A stretch of 64,000 nucleotides of DNA from Pyropia yezoensis (GCA_009829735.1 CM020620.1:25022020-25086019), one strand, 5' to 3'. Counted from the first letter of the stretch, positions 1 to 10,797 are shown. Notes: generated by a model not told the origin, from the letters alone. Program-made: numbers and translations.

Positions 1-333
1 GATGTTTGTTCACCTATCGGTACGGCGGACGCTGATGTGGTCATGCCAATGATACCTCTGCAGAGGTACAGCGCCCGGAGTGGTGGATGGGCATGGAGAC
101 AGGTTCGTAAGTGGGGGGGGCGAGGGTCGGGTGCGGAACGACATATGACGGGCACACCGTTTGCGGCAGTGAGTTTTTGTGGGCGCATGCGGCAGTGCAC
201 TGCACGTGGGGAGGGAAGCATGGAGCGGAGGGTTCTGCACGGACCGCAGCATGGCAAGACTGGCGTTAGTGACGGTGGATGCGAGGTTGGACCCGTGGAG
301 GGAGGCGCCGCGCGTGTAGCTTGCTGGTCGGCG
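1..333. other. Left flank of the gypsy insertion, no gene seen
   Basis: About 330 bases of GC-rich host DNA to the left of the Ty3/gypsy element. Short open frames exist on both strands, but none shows a domain, a transit peptide or a homologous segment elsewhere in the window. The last five bases before the element (334-338, GTGCC) are the target-site duplication. Confidence 0.6.
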
Positions 334-338
334 GTGCC
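334..338. repeat. Target-site duplication of the gypsy element, left copy
   Basis: GTGCC directly precedes the 5' LTR, and the same five bases directly follow the 3' LTR at 11280-11284. A 5-bp duplication is what Ty3/gypsy integrases normally leave. It confirms both element ends and shows that the two LTRs belong to one insertion. Confidence 0.93.
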
Positions 339-807
339 TGTGGCAGTATTGACCCCCAGGTAGGGGGGCAACACGTGCCATGCAAGGGGCGGCAGGCCAC
401 TAGCCTGATCCGTTCCTCCCCCTGCATTTGGGTCCTTATTCCCTAAGTTTGGGATAGTTAGCTTAATAGTAAATCCAACTTGGATTTGAGGGTTTTCTGC
501 ATTTATCGTCTTGAATTTTCGTGTGGCCCGGTGGGCAGGTGCTGGGGTGGGAGATTCTGAGTGGCGAGATTCTGAGTGGACCCTGGGGGGATAAGGGGAG
601 GGACAGCGGGGCTTGGCCCTGCGTCCCCGTCCCGACCAAGAAACTGTTGGACCACACACCATCCTCTTGTTTGTCCGTGGGGGGTTTGCCCCACAACAGG
701 GACAGAGTGTGTGCGACTTGCACTTCTTCCGGTTCCCCCGACACGGGAGGCAGCCCTTGCACACCGCCCCAACTTGGGTGCCGTGTGTGCATGTGGTTTT
801 TGCCACA
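339..807 (+). repeat. 5' LTR of the gypsy element
   Basis: It begins TGTGGCA and ends TGCCACA, a perfect 7-bp terminal inverted repeat containing the canonical TG...CA ends. It matches 10811-11279 over all 469 bp with only about three substitutions (for example near 404, 465 and 692) and no length difference. It should carry promoter and polyadenylation signals for the element, but no clear TATA box was identified. Confidence 0.95.
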
Positions 808-809
808 TT

Positions 810-827
810 TGGTGGAGCAGCAGGGGA
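810..827 (+). other. Probable primer-binding site of the gypsy element
   Basis: Two bases after the 5' LTR the sequence reads TGGTGGAGCAGCAGGGGA. It begins with the TGG that pairs with a tRNA CCA end, at the place expected for minus-strand priming. Which tRNA it matches could not be decided by eye. A second copy lies at 2386-2403 inside the duplicated stretch. Confidence 0.6.
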
Positions 828-1730
828 CAGAGGTAAACTTTACCTCCGGGTGCACCCGGGTGTAGGGGGCCCTCTGTCTCAGAGGAACGGTGGTCTTGGA
901 CCGTGTCATACGGATCGTCAGCCAACATGGCTAGCTCGGACCCCCCGTCGTCCGGGGAGTACACGGGTGACGCACGTACTTCAGTGCCTTTGAATACTGG
1001 TGAGACACAGGTGGGTTTACCTGGGGTCGCAGAGGGACTAGAGGTCCCTCTAGCCAGCAGGACTGGAAGTACGGGCGGGCAACAGGCCACCCCGACTCAG
1101 TCGGGAGTTCACTCGGGTGACACTTCTGATGTGGGTGGGCCGAAGTCTGGCCACCGTGTGGTATACTCAACGGGAACGTCCCAAGGGGTGAGGACTGTCC
1201 CCGCGGGTTCCACTCGGGTTGGAGCCAACTTTGGCTTGGAGCCGTCGCCAACTAGGCTTTCGGAGGGCGGCGGACCTCCGTTGGTCGGCGATGGGCTCGC
1301 GCCCATGCCCCTGGTTGAGACCCCTGAGGAACGTGGTTACCCCTCAGGTGGACTCCCGGAGGCGGACCGAGACTCAACTGGAGTCGTCAATCCACTCCTC
1401 GCGGAAACTGTCCGTCGGGAGGCGACCAATGTGTTGCGGCAGACTTTGCCGGACCTGGTGGTCACGATGACGAATACTATTCTGAATCAGATTGTGGCGA
1501 GTTTGCCAGATGGCCTTGATGTCCAGACCGGATTGGGGCTTTCGAGCCCGCAGGCGCAGGGGGAATCTCCCCTGACGCCTATCTCGGGTCGCCCCGAACT
1601 GGGGGCGACACCCGTGACTCCCAACGAGGGAGCCACACCATACTCGGTGGGGCGTACGCCCTTCATGGGGGAGTTCCCCCCGGATACGCCGGCGGCTACA
1701 CCAAGCGCGCCGCGCCGGACTACAGGCACT

Positions 1731-2157
1731 NNNNNNNNNNNNNNNNNNNNNNNNNNNNNNNNNNNNNNNNNNNNNNNNNNNNNNNNNNNNNNNNNNNNNN
1801 NNNNNNNNNNNNNNNNNNNNNNNNNNNNNNNNNNNNNNNNNNNNNNNNNNNNNNNNNNNNNNNNNNNNNNNNNNNNNNNNNNNNNNNNNNNNNNNNNNNN
1901 NNNNNNNNNNNNNNNNNNNNNNNNNNNNNNNNNNNNNNNNNNNNNNNNNNNNNNNNNNNNNNNNNNNNNNNNNNNNNNNNNNNNNNNNNNNNNNNNNNNN
2001 NNNNNNNNNNNNNNNNNNNNNNNNNNNNNNNNNNNNNNNNNNNNNNNNNNNNNNNNNNNNNNNNNNNNNNNNNNNNNNNNNNNNNNNNNNNNNNNNNNNN
2101 NNNNNNNNNNNNNNNNNNNNNNNNNNNNNNNNNNNNNNNNNNNNNNNNNNNNNNNNN
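1731..2157. other. Assembly gap (427 N)
   Basis: A run of 427 undetermined bases inside gag. The 1149 bases before it (582-1730) recur almost exactly right after it (2158-3304). That pattern is typical of two overlapping contig ends joined by filler without being merged, so the gap may not correspond to real missing DNA. Confidence 0.95.
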
Positions 2158-3304
2158 CCTGGGGGGATAAGGGAGGGACAGCGGGGCTTGGCCCTGCGTC
2201 CCCGTCCCGACCAAGAAACTGTTGGACCACACACCATCCTCTTGTTTGTCCGTGGGGGGTTTGCCCCACAACAGGGACAGAGTGTGTTGCGACTTGCACT
2301 TCTTCCGGTTCCCCCGACACGGGAGGCAGCCCTTGCACACCGCCCCAACTTGGGTGCCGTGTGTGCATGTGGTTTTTGCCACATTTGGTGGAGCAGCAGG
2401 GGACAGAGGTAAACTTTACCTCCGGGTGCACCCGGGTGTAGGGGGCCCTCTGTCTCAGAGGAACGGTGGTCTTGGACCGTGTCATACGGATCGTCAGCCA
2501 ACATGGCTAGCTCGGACCCCCCGTCGTCCGGGGAGTACACGGGTGACGCACGTACTTCAGTGCCTTTGAATACTGGTGAGACACAGGTGGGTTTACCTGG
2601 GGTCGCAGAGGGACTAGAGGTCCCTCAAGCCAGCAGGACTGGAAGTACGGCGGGCAACAGGCCACCCCGACTCAGTCGGGAGTTCACTCGGGTGACACTT
2701 CTGATGTGGGTGGGCCGAAGTCTGGCCACCGTGTGGTATACTCAACGGGAACGTCCCAAGGGGTGAGGACTGTCCCCGCGGGTTCCACTCGGGTTGGAGC
2801 CAACTTTGGCTTGGAGCCGTCGCCAACTAGGCTTTCGGAGGGCGGCGGACCTCCGTTGGTCGGCGATGGGCTCGCGCCCATGCCCCTGGTTGAGACCCCT
2901 GAGGAACGTGGTTACCCCTCAGGTGGACTCCGGAGGCGGACCGAGACTCAACTGGAGTCGTCAATCCACTCCTCGCGGAAACTGTCCGTCGGGAGGCGAC
3001 CAATGTGTTGCGGCAGACTTTGCCGGACCTGGTGGTCACGATGACGAATACTATTCTGAATCAGATTGTGGCGAGTTTGCCAGATGGCCTTGATGTCCAG
3101 ACCGGATTGGGCTTTCGAGCCCGCAGGCGCAGGGGGAATCTCCCCTGACGCCTATCTCGGGTCGCCCCGAACTGGGGGCGACACCCGTGACTCCCAACGA
3201 GGGAGCCACACCATACTCGGTGGGGCGTACGCCCTTCATGGGGGAGTTCCCCCCGGATACGCCCGGCGGCTACACCAAGCGCGCCGCGCCGGACTACAGG
3301 CACT
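2158..3304 (+). repeat. Second copy of the 5' LTR end, leader and gag start (likely assembly duplication)
   Basis: This stretch repeats 582-1730: the last 226 bp of the LTR (to 2383), the primer-binding site and the beginning of gag. The copies differ mainly by one-base changes in homopolymers (near 594/2170, 1072/2649, 1353/2930, 1536/3111 and 1689/3265), one extra T near 2287 and one substitution (1050/2627). Such differences look like read errors rather than evolution. The copy starts inside an LTR without its 5' half, which no transposition process readily explains. Confidence 0.85.
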
Positions 3305-4261
3305 GACGGTGAACTTACCCCAGTGCCACAGCGGCTGTTCCCTCAACGTGAGGTGCCGCCAAAGATCCAGGTAGCCAACCCGGTCTACCAGAGGATCTTT
3401 GACTGTGAGACCTACGCCCTCCACAACAAGTCGGTGGTGTATGGTCCTGACCAGGCCCGAGCCATGGGCCGTGCCAAGAAGAATGCACTTCATTCTTTTG
3501 GGCACAAAAGCGGAGTGGATGGAACCCCCCCCTCCGTGTCTTTGAGTTCCTACGTCGTTTCACAAAAGCCTGTGACGACAATGCCATAAGTGAAGGCATG
3601 GCTTTTACATGCTACAGGAGTTTACGAAGGGCGACCTGCGGACAGAACTTATGTCCGTCATGCCCAGCTCCTCAAGTGGAGGCGCTGGGGAGGTGACGTC
3701 CTATTTGGAGCTCGTCAACTGGTTGTTGAGAGCCATGGTTGATGAGGCAGCGTTGGCTTCTCAAGTCGAGGAGTTTACGCAGACCCACCAGGAAGAGGCG
3801 GAGGACGAGTTGTCCTTTGCGGAGCGAGTCCGTAAGCTCAACAATCTTTGTGGGTTCTTCATCCACAAGCTGTGGTGAAGAGTCGGTTTGTGGAGGGACT
3901 CCATTGGTCGGTCCGGATGGAGACCCGGGAGCATAACACTGCCCGGGCGACCCTGGCCGAGTTGGCCAGGTTCGCCTATCGCAGAGGCGAGGCCTACCGC
4001 AAGTTGCGGGAGGAACAACGCCAGGAGCGTCGGGCCGAGTTGGCCAAGGAACGGGAGGAGGCGCGCCAGGCCAGAGAGTTGAGAGAGGCACGCCGAATCC
4101 GCAAGGAGAGGGTGGTAGCTGCCGTGGGAACTCCCAGGGTATCCCTTCGTCTTCCCCAGTTGGGAAGATCCCTCCCGGAACAGACCATCGGTGTTGGAAC
4201 TGCAACTCCGATGGACACTGGGCATATGATTGCCCCAAGTTGAGTAAACGCATCCAAAAAC

Positions 4262-5443
4262 TTGTTAGGAATGCGAGTAAGAAGTCGGCTACGAACGAAG
4301 TACGTTCACGCCGCGAGGGTGGGTCTCGACCGGTCGTCGCGGTCGCCACACCCTCGGCGGAGGAGGCAGACACGTCGTCTTCGGACTCGTCGTCTTCCTC
4401 CCCGCCCTCAGATTCGGACGCCAAGTCGGCGGGAAACGAATGACCGTTGGGGCTGGTCGTCCGAAGCTCACAACGGCAGCCTCGGCAAGTGGGCCAGGAG
4501 GACGAACCAACCGTGCCGGATACTGCGGCGACCTAAGGGAGTCCGCCCACCTCGGGCAGGACTCCCCAAGAACGTAAACCCACGTCGGGTCATCGCGGTG
4601 CTGACGGGTGAGAACTTCCAGGTGGCTGGACGGGTGCAACTTGCCCCCGGCCGCGCATGTTGTGCCCGTATCGTACTTGATACCGGGTCAGGAGCCTCCT
4701 TGATACGCAAGTCGCTATTACCAAAGGAGGTGAAGCTCCAACGCTGGAGGTCGAAAGCTGACCATATGATTGACATCAATGGTGGGGTACTTCCCATCGT
4801 TGGTGCCGTGACCCTACCAACTAGGTTGGGGACCCATGAGGTCGACGTGACCTATGGTGTAGTTGAGAATATATCGGTACCCCTGCTTCTGGGTACCCCT
4901 TATGTTGTTACACAAGTGCCTTTGATTTGTGGCCCTGAGTACTGGGTCAAGTTGATGAATGGGGAGACTATCCCCATCCTTGGTAAGGGAAAGTCTGTGG
5001 CTCCTGTGACAGTTTCACAGTCGAAGCCTGTTTGCTCTGTGAGGGAAGGGTTTACTGCTACCCTGCGTCTAGCCCGTAAAGTCACGTTGCCCCCCAACTC
5101 GGTGGCGCACGTTGACGTTGTAACTGATTATACGGGGAACGGGTTGGTGCACCCTCACCCCCGTCTTGCTCGCAAGCACCAAGTGCATGTTGCCCTTGGC
5201 ACGATGGACTCCAAAGCCGGAGTCCCGTGGAGGATACAGGTGATGAACCTGAGCTCGTCGCCCCAGTACTTCAAGTCGGGAGCCAAGTTCGGCTATATCG
5301 ACCAACACGAGGGACCGGTAGTAGCGGTCACCCTCAACGCGGGCGCAAGTAGCGACCCGAAGTCCGGAAAGGAGAAGCATCAAGCCAAGTCGGCCGCCTC
5401 TCCTCGGCCCCATGTGAACATGGAGGGTGTCCCCCCAGGTTGA
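4262..5443 (+). CDS. pol: gypsy pol, aspartic protease segment
   Basis: The open frame overlaps the gag tail and encodes a retropepsin-type protease. The catalytic Asp-Thr-Gly triplet is at 4679-4687, in the context LDTGSGASLI. The protease would release the gag and pol proteins inside the particle. Downstream of it lies a linker of about 200 residues before the reverse transcriptase. The frame ends at a TGA at 5441-5443 in a C/G-rich run, and the next domain continues in another frame from about 5440. This is either decay or a single-base sequencing error. Confidence 0.8.
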   Translation: MLGMRVRSRLRTKYVHAARVGLDRSSRSPHPRRRRQTRRLRTRRLPPRPQIRTPSRRETNDRWGWSSEAHNGSLGKWARRTNQPCRILRRPKGVRPPRAGLPKNVNPRRVIAVLTGENFQVAGRVQLAPGRACCARIVLDTGSGASLIRKSLLPKEVKLQRWRSKADHMIDINGGVLPIVGAVTLPTRLGTHEVDVTYGVVENISVPLLLGTPYVVTQVPLICGPEYWVKLMNGETIPILGKGKSVAPVTVSQSKPVCSVREGFTATLRLARKVTLPPNSVAHVDVVTDYTGNGLVHPHPRLARKHQVHVALGTMDSKAGVPWRIQVMNLSSSPQYFKSGAKFGYIDQHEGPVVAVTLNAGASSDPKSGKEKHQAKSAASPRPHVNMEGVPPG

Positions 5444-7222
5444 GGGTTCAAGTTGAACGCCTCTTGGACCAATATCACAAGTTGTGGGATGGTCAATTGG
5501 GACTCATGAGAGCCACCCAACACCGGATCGAGTTGAAGCCCGGTGCACCCCTATACGCCAACAACCGTATAGGGGATGACCTCGTTCAAGGGCCCTCGTT
5601 AAGGAGCAAGTTGCTCGCATGGAGGCCCTCGATGTGATCGAGGCCAGCAACGCCGAGTGGGCGAGTCCGGTGGTTATCGTCCCCAAAGTTGATGGGACCC
5701 CCGGTTTTGTATCGACTACCGTAAGCTCAACGAGAGCACGGTGAAGGACAGTTATCCCCTACCTAGGATGGACGACTGTCTGGACTCTCTGGGGGAGGCA
5801 AACGTGTTCTCTACCCTGGACTGTAACGCGGGGTACTGGCAAATTCCCATTGCCCCGGAGGAAAGGCATAAAACTACCTTTACCTGTCACTGTGGTACCT
5901 ACCAGTGCAAACGCCTACCGTTTGGTCTGTGTAACGCGCCGGCAACTTTCCAGCGCGCTATGGACATGATTCTGGCCGGAGTACGGTGGCAGATCTGTCT
6001 TGTGTACCTAGACGATATCATTGTGTTCTCCCGAAGTCCGGAGGAACACATTGGCCATCTTGGCCAGGTGTTCAAGCTACTTGCTGACGCCGGTGTGTCA
6101 CTGAAGGCGAGTAAGTGCCACCTCTTCACTCAAGAGGTGGAGTACTTGGGACATGTTGTCCGTCCGGGGCGTCTCAGTGTTAACGAGAAGAACTTGAGGG
6201 CCATTCGTAAGGCTCAGTACGCCCGGACCCAGACCCAGATGAGGAGCTTCCTCAGGATGTGTAACGTGTACCGACGTTTCACCAAGGGCTTCGCCAAGGT
6301 GGCGAAGCCGTTGAATGAGCTAGTGAGCTCAACGCTACCGAGGAACCTGCCTCCCCCAAGTCGGGTGGAGCAGGAATCCTTTGAGACTCTTCGGGACCTT
6401 CTGCTGAAGCCCCCTATCCTGGCTATTCCCAGGTTGGGAGGCCACTACATCCTGGATGTGGACGCCAGCTACGACCAACTTGGTTGTGTGTTGCTTCAGC
6501 AGCAGCCGGACAAGGAGTACTTGCCGGTGGAATACTTCAGTAAGGGACTGAACTCGGCCGTGAAGAACTACGGAGTCACCGAGTTGGAAGGACTCGCAGT
6601 GGTGTGGGCGGTGACGTCACTTCGTCACTACCTAGAGGGTGAGAAGTTTCTCATCCGCTGTGACCACCGCGCGTTGCAGTTCATCTTTAAGACGGACTGT
6701 ACGAACACTCGTCTCAATCGGTGGAGGGTGCGACTGGCACCCTTCAACTTTGACATTGAGTACCGACCTGGCAGGCAACATGCCCTTGCCGACGGCCTCT
6801 CTCGGGTACCTACCGAGGGGCTGGACACTAACCCAGTCGATGAGGACATCTCCATCGTGGGGGTAGTCACGCGCTCGGGTCAGGCGTTGAACCCCGAGGC
6901 GCCAGGGAACAAGAAGTACTTGCCCCTGTCCCTGGACGAGGTGGTGAAGGCCCAGGCCGAGAATCCCTTCTGCAAGTCGCAGAGGGATACACTGGATACA
7001 GTGGTGGAGACGCGTTTCTTTCTGGGAGACGATGGCCTCCTCATGAGGAGGGGGGTATTCCAAGGGGCTGAACAACTTGTCGTCCCCGCATCCCTCAAGG
7101 ACAGTATCCTTGAGAGGGAGCACAACGCTCCCACGGGTGGACACCTGGGGTCTAGTAAACTGTACCAGACCCTGAGCACCAGGTACTACTGGCCGTCCAT
7201 GGTGGTGGACATCTACAGTTAG
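5440..7222 (+). pseudogene. pol: gypsy pol, reverse transcriptase and RNase H
   Basis: RT starts near 5440 in one frame and continues in a second frame from about 5640, with a further change near 5700. From 5741 it is open for 493 codons. The YLDD active site is at 6005-6016. The following RNase H (about 6430-6700) has the DVDASYDQLG strand, a conserved ELEG motif and the CDHRAL motif. A histidine-containing stretch at about 7120-7200 is the first half of the integrase HHCC zinc domain. The frame ends with an in-frame TAG at 7220-7222, exactly between the His and Cys halves, and the same frame reopens at once. Together these enzymes copy element RNA into DNA. Confidence 0.85.
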
Positions 7223-8417
7223 GTGGCTGCCTGCACAAGTTGTGCACAGAACCGTCTGATGGAACGGCGGCCTAGTACGGCTATGCTATTGTTCCCGGCC
7301 AAGGAGCCCTTCGCCGCGTTGGCGATGGACATCCTTGGGCCACTGCCAGTGACCGAGGAGGGCAACCAGTACCTCCTGGTCATCTGTGACCGCTTCACGA
7401 AACTTACGCGAGCGATCCCACTGGCAGAGATCACGGCCATGTCGGTTGTGTCAGCCTTCCTAGATCACTGGGTTGCCGCGTATGGCATCCCGGATAGTAC
7501 ACTATCGGACAATGGACCGCAATTTGCGTCTGTACTGTTTCAGGGAGTGCTGGATATGTTGGGGGTTAAGGCAAACTATGCCACCCCCTACCACCCACAA
7601 ACTAATGGGCAGGTGGAGCGCTTCAACAAAACTATTGTTAGGCAGCTGCGCCACTATGTGAGTGAGCACGTGAAGACGGGACCAATACATTTCTATTCTT
7701 ACTACCGCCTACAATTCGCAGGTTCACTCATCTACCGGGGAAGTACCCCTCGCTTTTGTGACCCCCCGTCGTGTGCGGTCTATTGCTGTGCGGCGGTCGC
7801 TCCCAACTAGGGAGGATGGTGGCAGTACGCCTACTCCTACTGAGATTAAGGCGGAGTTTGCTGCTAGGCTTGAAAACCTCATCCCTGAAGTCAGGGCTGA
7901 GATGGACAAAGCACAAAAGCGCTACAAGCGTACCATTGACAAAAAGGTGCGCAATGCTAAGCACGTCCCCGAGCAGGGTGACTGGGTACTGGTACACTCG
8001 CACACCCCAACTGGGGGTAAGCTGGTATTCCAGACGAAGGGGCCGTACCAGGTCCTTCGTACTGATGGGCGGCGCTTCACCATCGAAAGTGACGATGGGG
8101 TCCGCACAGTGAACGGACAGGACGTGGTCAAAGTTGCACCACCGCCTGCAGGCGACCCAGCTTGGGCGCGTGCTTTGGAAGCGTGGCGCCTCCCCTCACT
8201 GCCTGCGGCCAAACAGGGCCCGCAGGAGTACGTGTTCGATAAGTTCATCGACCACGGATGGGATGAAGACACTGACCGCCTCATGTTGAGGGTGCGTTGG
8301 TTTGGCTACAAAGCCAAGGACGATACGTGGGAGTATGTGGAGGACCTTCCCGCTGAGAAGGTCCGGGCGTACTGTGCCCGGAATGAGATAGACCCTAACA
8401 GCCCTCCCTCAACGTGA
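7223..8417 (+). pseudogene. pol: gypsy integrase with C-terminal chromodomain
   Basis: After the TAG, the Cys-Cys half of the zinc domain comes first. The catalytic core follows, with Asp at 7328-7330, Asp at 7508-7510 and Glu at 7616-7618; the last two are 35 residues apart (DD35E). Near 7680 the frame shifts; from 7758 to 8417 the other frame carries the integrase C-terminal region with a GKLVFQTKGPYQVL-type GPF/Y module. A chromodomain follows at about 8227-8385 (aromatic residues in VRWFGYKAKDDTWEYVEDL). Integrase inserts the cDNA, and a chromodomain in this family usually targets histone marks. The frameshift and stop make it non-functional as read. Confidence 0.85.
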
Positions 8418-8528
8418 GGGAAGGCCGAGCAACAGTGCCAAGAGAGTGCTTCAAGTCGAAGTGGTACGCAGAGTGGCTTTTAACTACAGCCCTAACCCTC
8501 ACACTCTCACAACAAAGGCAGCTGCCAA
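8418..8528. other. Spacer between sense pol and the antisense ORF
   Basis: About 110 bases separate the chromodomain stop (8415-8417) from the end of the antisense ORF. The sense and antisense frames therefore converge tail to tail without overlapping. No terminator-like motif was recognised. Confidence 0.4.
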
Positions 8529-10280
8529 CTAGGCACGCATGCTAGACTCTCCCACTCCACGGCCCTCGCCCTCACGTGGAGGCGAGCGGCGAGACCCACG
8601 CCGATAACGGTGTCCACTCGTTGGAAGGGGCGGCGGCTCCAAGTCGGAACCGTCGCGCCCTTCACGGTCGCGCAAGTGGCGCCGACCATGGCTACTCTTC
8701 TGCCTGGTCTTGCGCGCAAGTTTGCGACGCAGACGCTGGACAGACTCCGTCTCCGACGGGGTAGAGGACTCCGAAACGGAGTAAGACAACTCGTCTTCCG
8801 ACACGGAGGGAGAGCGCCGCGAGTGTCGGCGACGACGGCGAGGAGGCGAGTATGCCCGGCTCGCGCGACGTTTGCCACGCCCAAGTGGGGCTGGCTGGGG
8901 CATAATAGCCCCAATGCGAGCCAACTCGGCCGTCATAAACTCCGCCACCGACTCGCAACTCGCGGTCGCCACTGCAGTACGAACGCGCTCCTCAAGTTGG
9001 GGAGTCTCGGAACTTTGGAGGGTTGCGGTCGACGCGGCCAACCAGGAAATGGTGCGCACCAACGTGGTGATCATCATCTCTGAGGTTAGAGGCGTGGGCG
9101 GTAACACCAACTTGGGGTATACCGTCAGGAGGGTGGCCCCCAAGTTGGGGGACACCGGGTTGGATGACTCCACGGCCACGCTGATCGGGATGTTCCCGTG
9201 AGGCTGGAAAGGAACAGGAGGAAGCGGAGGGGCACGCCGAGGTGGCGGTACCCGGGTATAACTGCGACCCCGACTTGGGGCCCCCGCAGTAGGTTGAGTC
9301 ATATGGTCATCATATGAGGGCACAGCCATAACTATGGGCTTGTCTGGGGGTGGCGCAGTGTGGCGATCCACCCCCGGGGCATACGGGTAGTCCCCGATGC
9401 CCAACCCCTCTCGTAGGACCACACGGCCGTCGTGAAGTTCACGAGCGACCCACACGAACTGGCGAAGTGCGCCATCGTCCTTGGGCCCACGAGTGGGGCG
9501 GCGCAACTTGTGCTCAATGCTCTCCCACTCGATGAACTTATGGAGCCGGAGCATCTCCTCAAGTAGAGTGAGTTGTCCTGATGAGCACCCCTCAGCAACT
9601 AGCTGAGGGGTGAGCTGTTCCAAACCTTGGATGAGCCGGAGGGGGAGATGCCAGAGCATCCCCCGCCGCTGAACACAAGACACCCAGGTCGACATGACCT
9701 CGAGGAGCCACTGGGTGGCCAACATGGCCCACACCAGGTGATCAGGGCCAGCCATCAACATGAAGCAGCCGAAGTGGTCAAGCAACCGTGGCAGCAACGC
9801 CGGGAACCCGTAGGGGACCTCAACTTGAGGCCACCACTCGGGCTTCTTCGGATAGTACTGCTCCTTGCTGGCAGCAGACTGTTGAGGAAACTCAAGTTGA
9901 GCCGAGGTCACCAAGTAGGGACCTCGCCGGAAGTGTTTCTCCATCCGCACATCAAAGTGATGAGTGTGCGGATCGGCCTCGTGGAGGTACGGGGGGCGAG
10001 TTGCCACCGCGTCCCAAGTAAAGGTCGGCAAGTCGCCGGGACCCGGGATAGTTCCCCCGCGGTCCACCATGGCCTTGGCACGCTGAACGTCCTCAACCTC
10101 CTCATCGTCCAGGAAGGCAAACTGGTCCGTCCTGAAGCCGGCAGGGAACCCGACCCTACGGGGATACTTCTCCCGTAGGCGGTCCCATACCCGACCCATC
10201 GCTGCGCCAAGTCGGCCACAGCGAAGAACAGTCAACCCCTCCTCATAGAGAGGCCAAGCGGGGTAAAACCACCGCCCCAA
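8529..10280 (-). CDS. Antisense ORF inside the gypsy element, unknown function
   Basis: An open frame of 583 codons on the strand opposite gag-pol, between the chromodomain and the polypurine tract. The N-terminal 300 residues have normal globular composition, rich in Trp, His, Leu and Glu, with an aromatic cluster WWPQVEVPYGFPALLPRLL. The middle is Pro-rich. The C-terminal 130 residues are Arg/Ser-rich, resembling SR or nucleic-acid-binding tails. No enzyme motif was recognised. Codon-by-codon it is far less repetitive than the chance ORFs of this window. It lies in the same frame as 10299-10643, separated only by a TAA at 10299-10301. Extra antisense ORFs at this place are known from some plant Ty3/gypsy lineages; whether this one is homologous is unknown. 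It could be a captured host gene or an element-encoded regulator. Confidence 0.6.
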   Translation of the reverse strand: MGRWFYPAWPLYEEGLTVLRCGRLGAAMGRVWDRLREKYPRRVGFPAGFRTDQFAFLDDEEVEDVQRAKAMVDRGGTIPGPGDLPTFTWDAVATRPPYLHEADPHTHHFDVRMEKHFRRGPYLVTSAQLEFPQQSAASKEQYYPKKPEWWPQVEVPYGFPALLPRLLDHFGCFMLMAGPDHLVWAMLATQWLLEVMSTWVSCVQRRGMLWHLPLRLIQGLEQLTPQLVAEGCSSGQLTLLEEMLRLHKFIEWESIEHKLRRPTRGPKDDGALRQFVWVARELHDGRVVLREGLGIGDYPYAPGVDRHTAPPPDKPIVMAVPSYDDHMTQPTAGAPSRGRSYTRVPPPRRAPPLPPVPFQPHGNIPISVAVESSNPVSPNLGATLLTVYPKLVLPPTPLTSEMMITTLVRTISWLAASTATLQSSETPQLEERVRTAVATASCESVAEFMTAELARIGAIMPQPAPLGRGKRRASRAYSPPRRRRRHSRRSPSVSEDELSYSVSESSTPSETESVQRLRRKLARKTRQKSSHGRRHLRDREGRDGSDLEPPPLPTSGHRYRRGSRRSPPREGEGRGVGESSMRA

Positions 10281-10298
10281 GGCCTCACGCGGGACAAC

Positions 10299-10643
10299 TT
10301 ATCCCGCCTCCGGGGGAGACCCCGCCGTCAACCCAAAGCCGGGTGACGCGGGAGTCCCATCCCCCGGAGCGATCGCGGAGCCCCCGCCTGAAGTCCCGGC
10401 GGGTGCTGCACCGTAGGTGGTGTCCTCCATACGCTCATCTAGAGAGTCCGTCTCCACTCCCGGGGTCGCCATGGCTCTCCCCAAGTTGGGGAGAGACGCT
10501 CTGGCTATCGCGGCACGAGACCCGCCTCGAGTTGAGGGGGACTCGGATCGTGGGTATACGGGTGGCCTCCCCAGCGTGGGGCGGCCCAGTGGAAGGTGAA
10601 GGGGAGGTGGTGGTGATGGTGAAGTGTGAACTGAGGAGAGCAA
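10299..10643 (-). CDS. Upstream in-frame part of the antisense ORF
   Basis: 114 codons, rich in Pro, Gly, Ser and Thr, ending in a TAA. The same frame continues six codons later into the 583-codon antisense ORF. Its low complexity resembles the N-terminal region of the element's own gag. It may be the true N-terminus of the antisense protein, with the TAA a mutation or an error, or it may be unrelated leader sequence. Confidence 0.35.
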   Translation of the reverse strand: MLSSVHTSPSPPPPLHLPLGRPTLGRPPVYPRSESPSTRGGSRAAIARASLPNLGRAMATPGVETDSLDERMEDTTYGAAPAGTSGGGSAIAPGDGTPASPGFGLTAGSPPEAG

Positions 10644-10797
10644 GCTGCCGAGTGGGCAAGCTTGAGGAGAGGGCCGGTCAACGTGACCGCCTCCACATCC
10701 GTGTTACGTACTCGATGGGGGACAGCAAGTCGCGCACCCAACGCCGAGACGTGCGTTTACGCACCCCCTCACAGGGCCGACCGGGTCGGTCGGAACT

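Larger units (their letters stand above)
927..4443 (+). pseudogene. gag: gypsy gag (capsid and zinc knuckle), interrupted
   Basis: Gag starts at the ATG at 927 with a Ser/Thr/Pro/Gly-rich N-terminal region. The first copy runs into the N gap at 1731. The same N-terminus starts again at the ATG at 2503 but changes frame there through single-base length differences. Capsid-like sequence follows from about 3323, with a further frame change near 3530 in a C-tract and another near 3870. An Arg/Glu-rich coiled-coil-like stretch at 3930-4110 precedes a CCHC zinc knuckle (C-x2-C-x4-H-x4-C) at 4192-4233, then an acidic Ser-rich tail ending at the stop at 4441-4443. Gag packages element RNA in the cytoplasm. 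The tail overlaps the pol frame by about 180 bp, so pol would need a +1 shift. The pieces are certain as gag by position and knuckle; the intact form is not present in this sequence. Confidence 0.8.
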
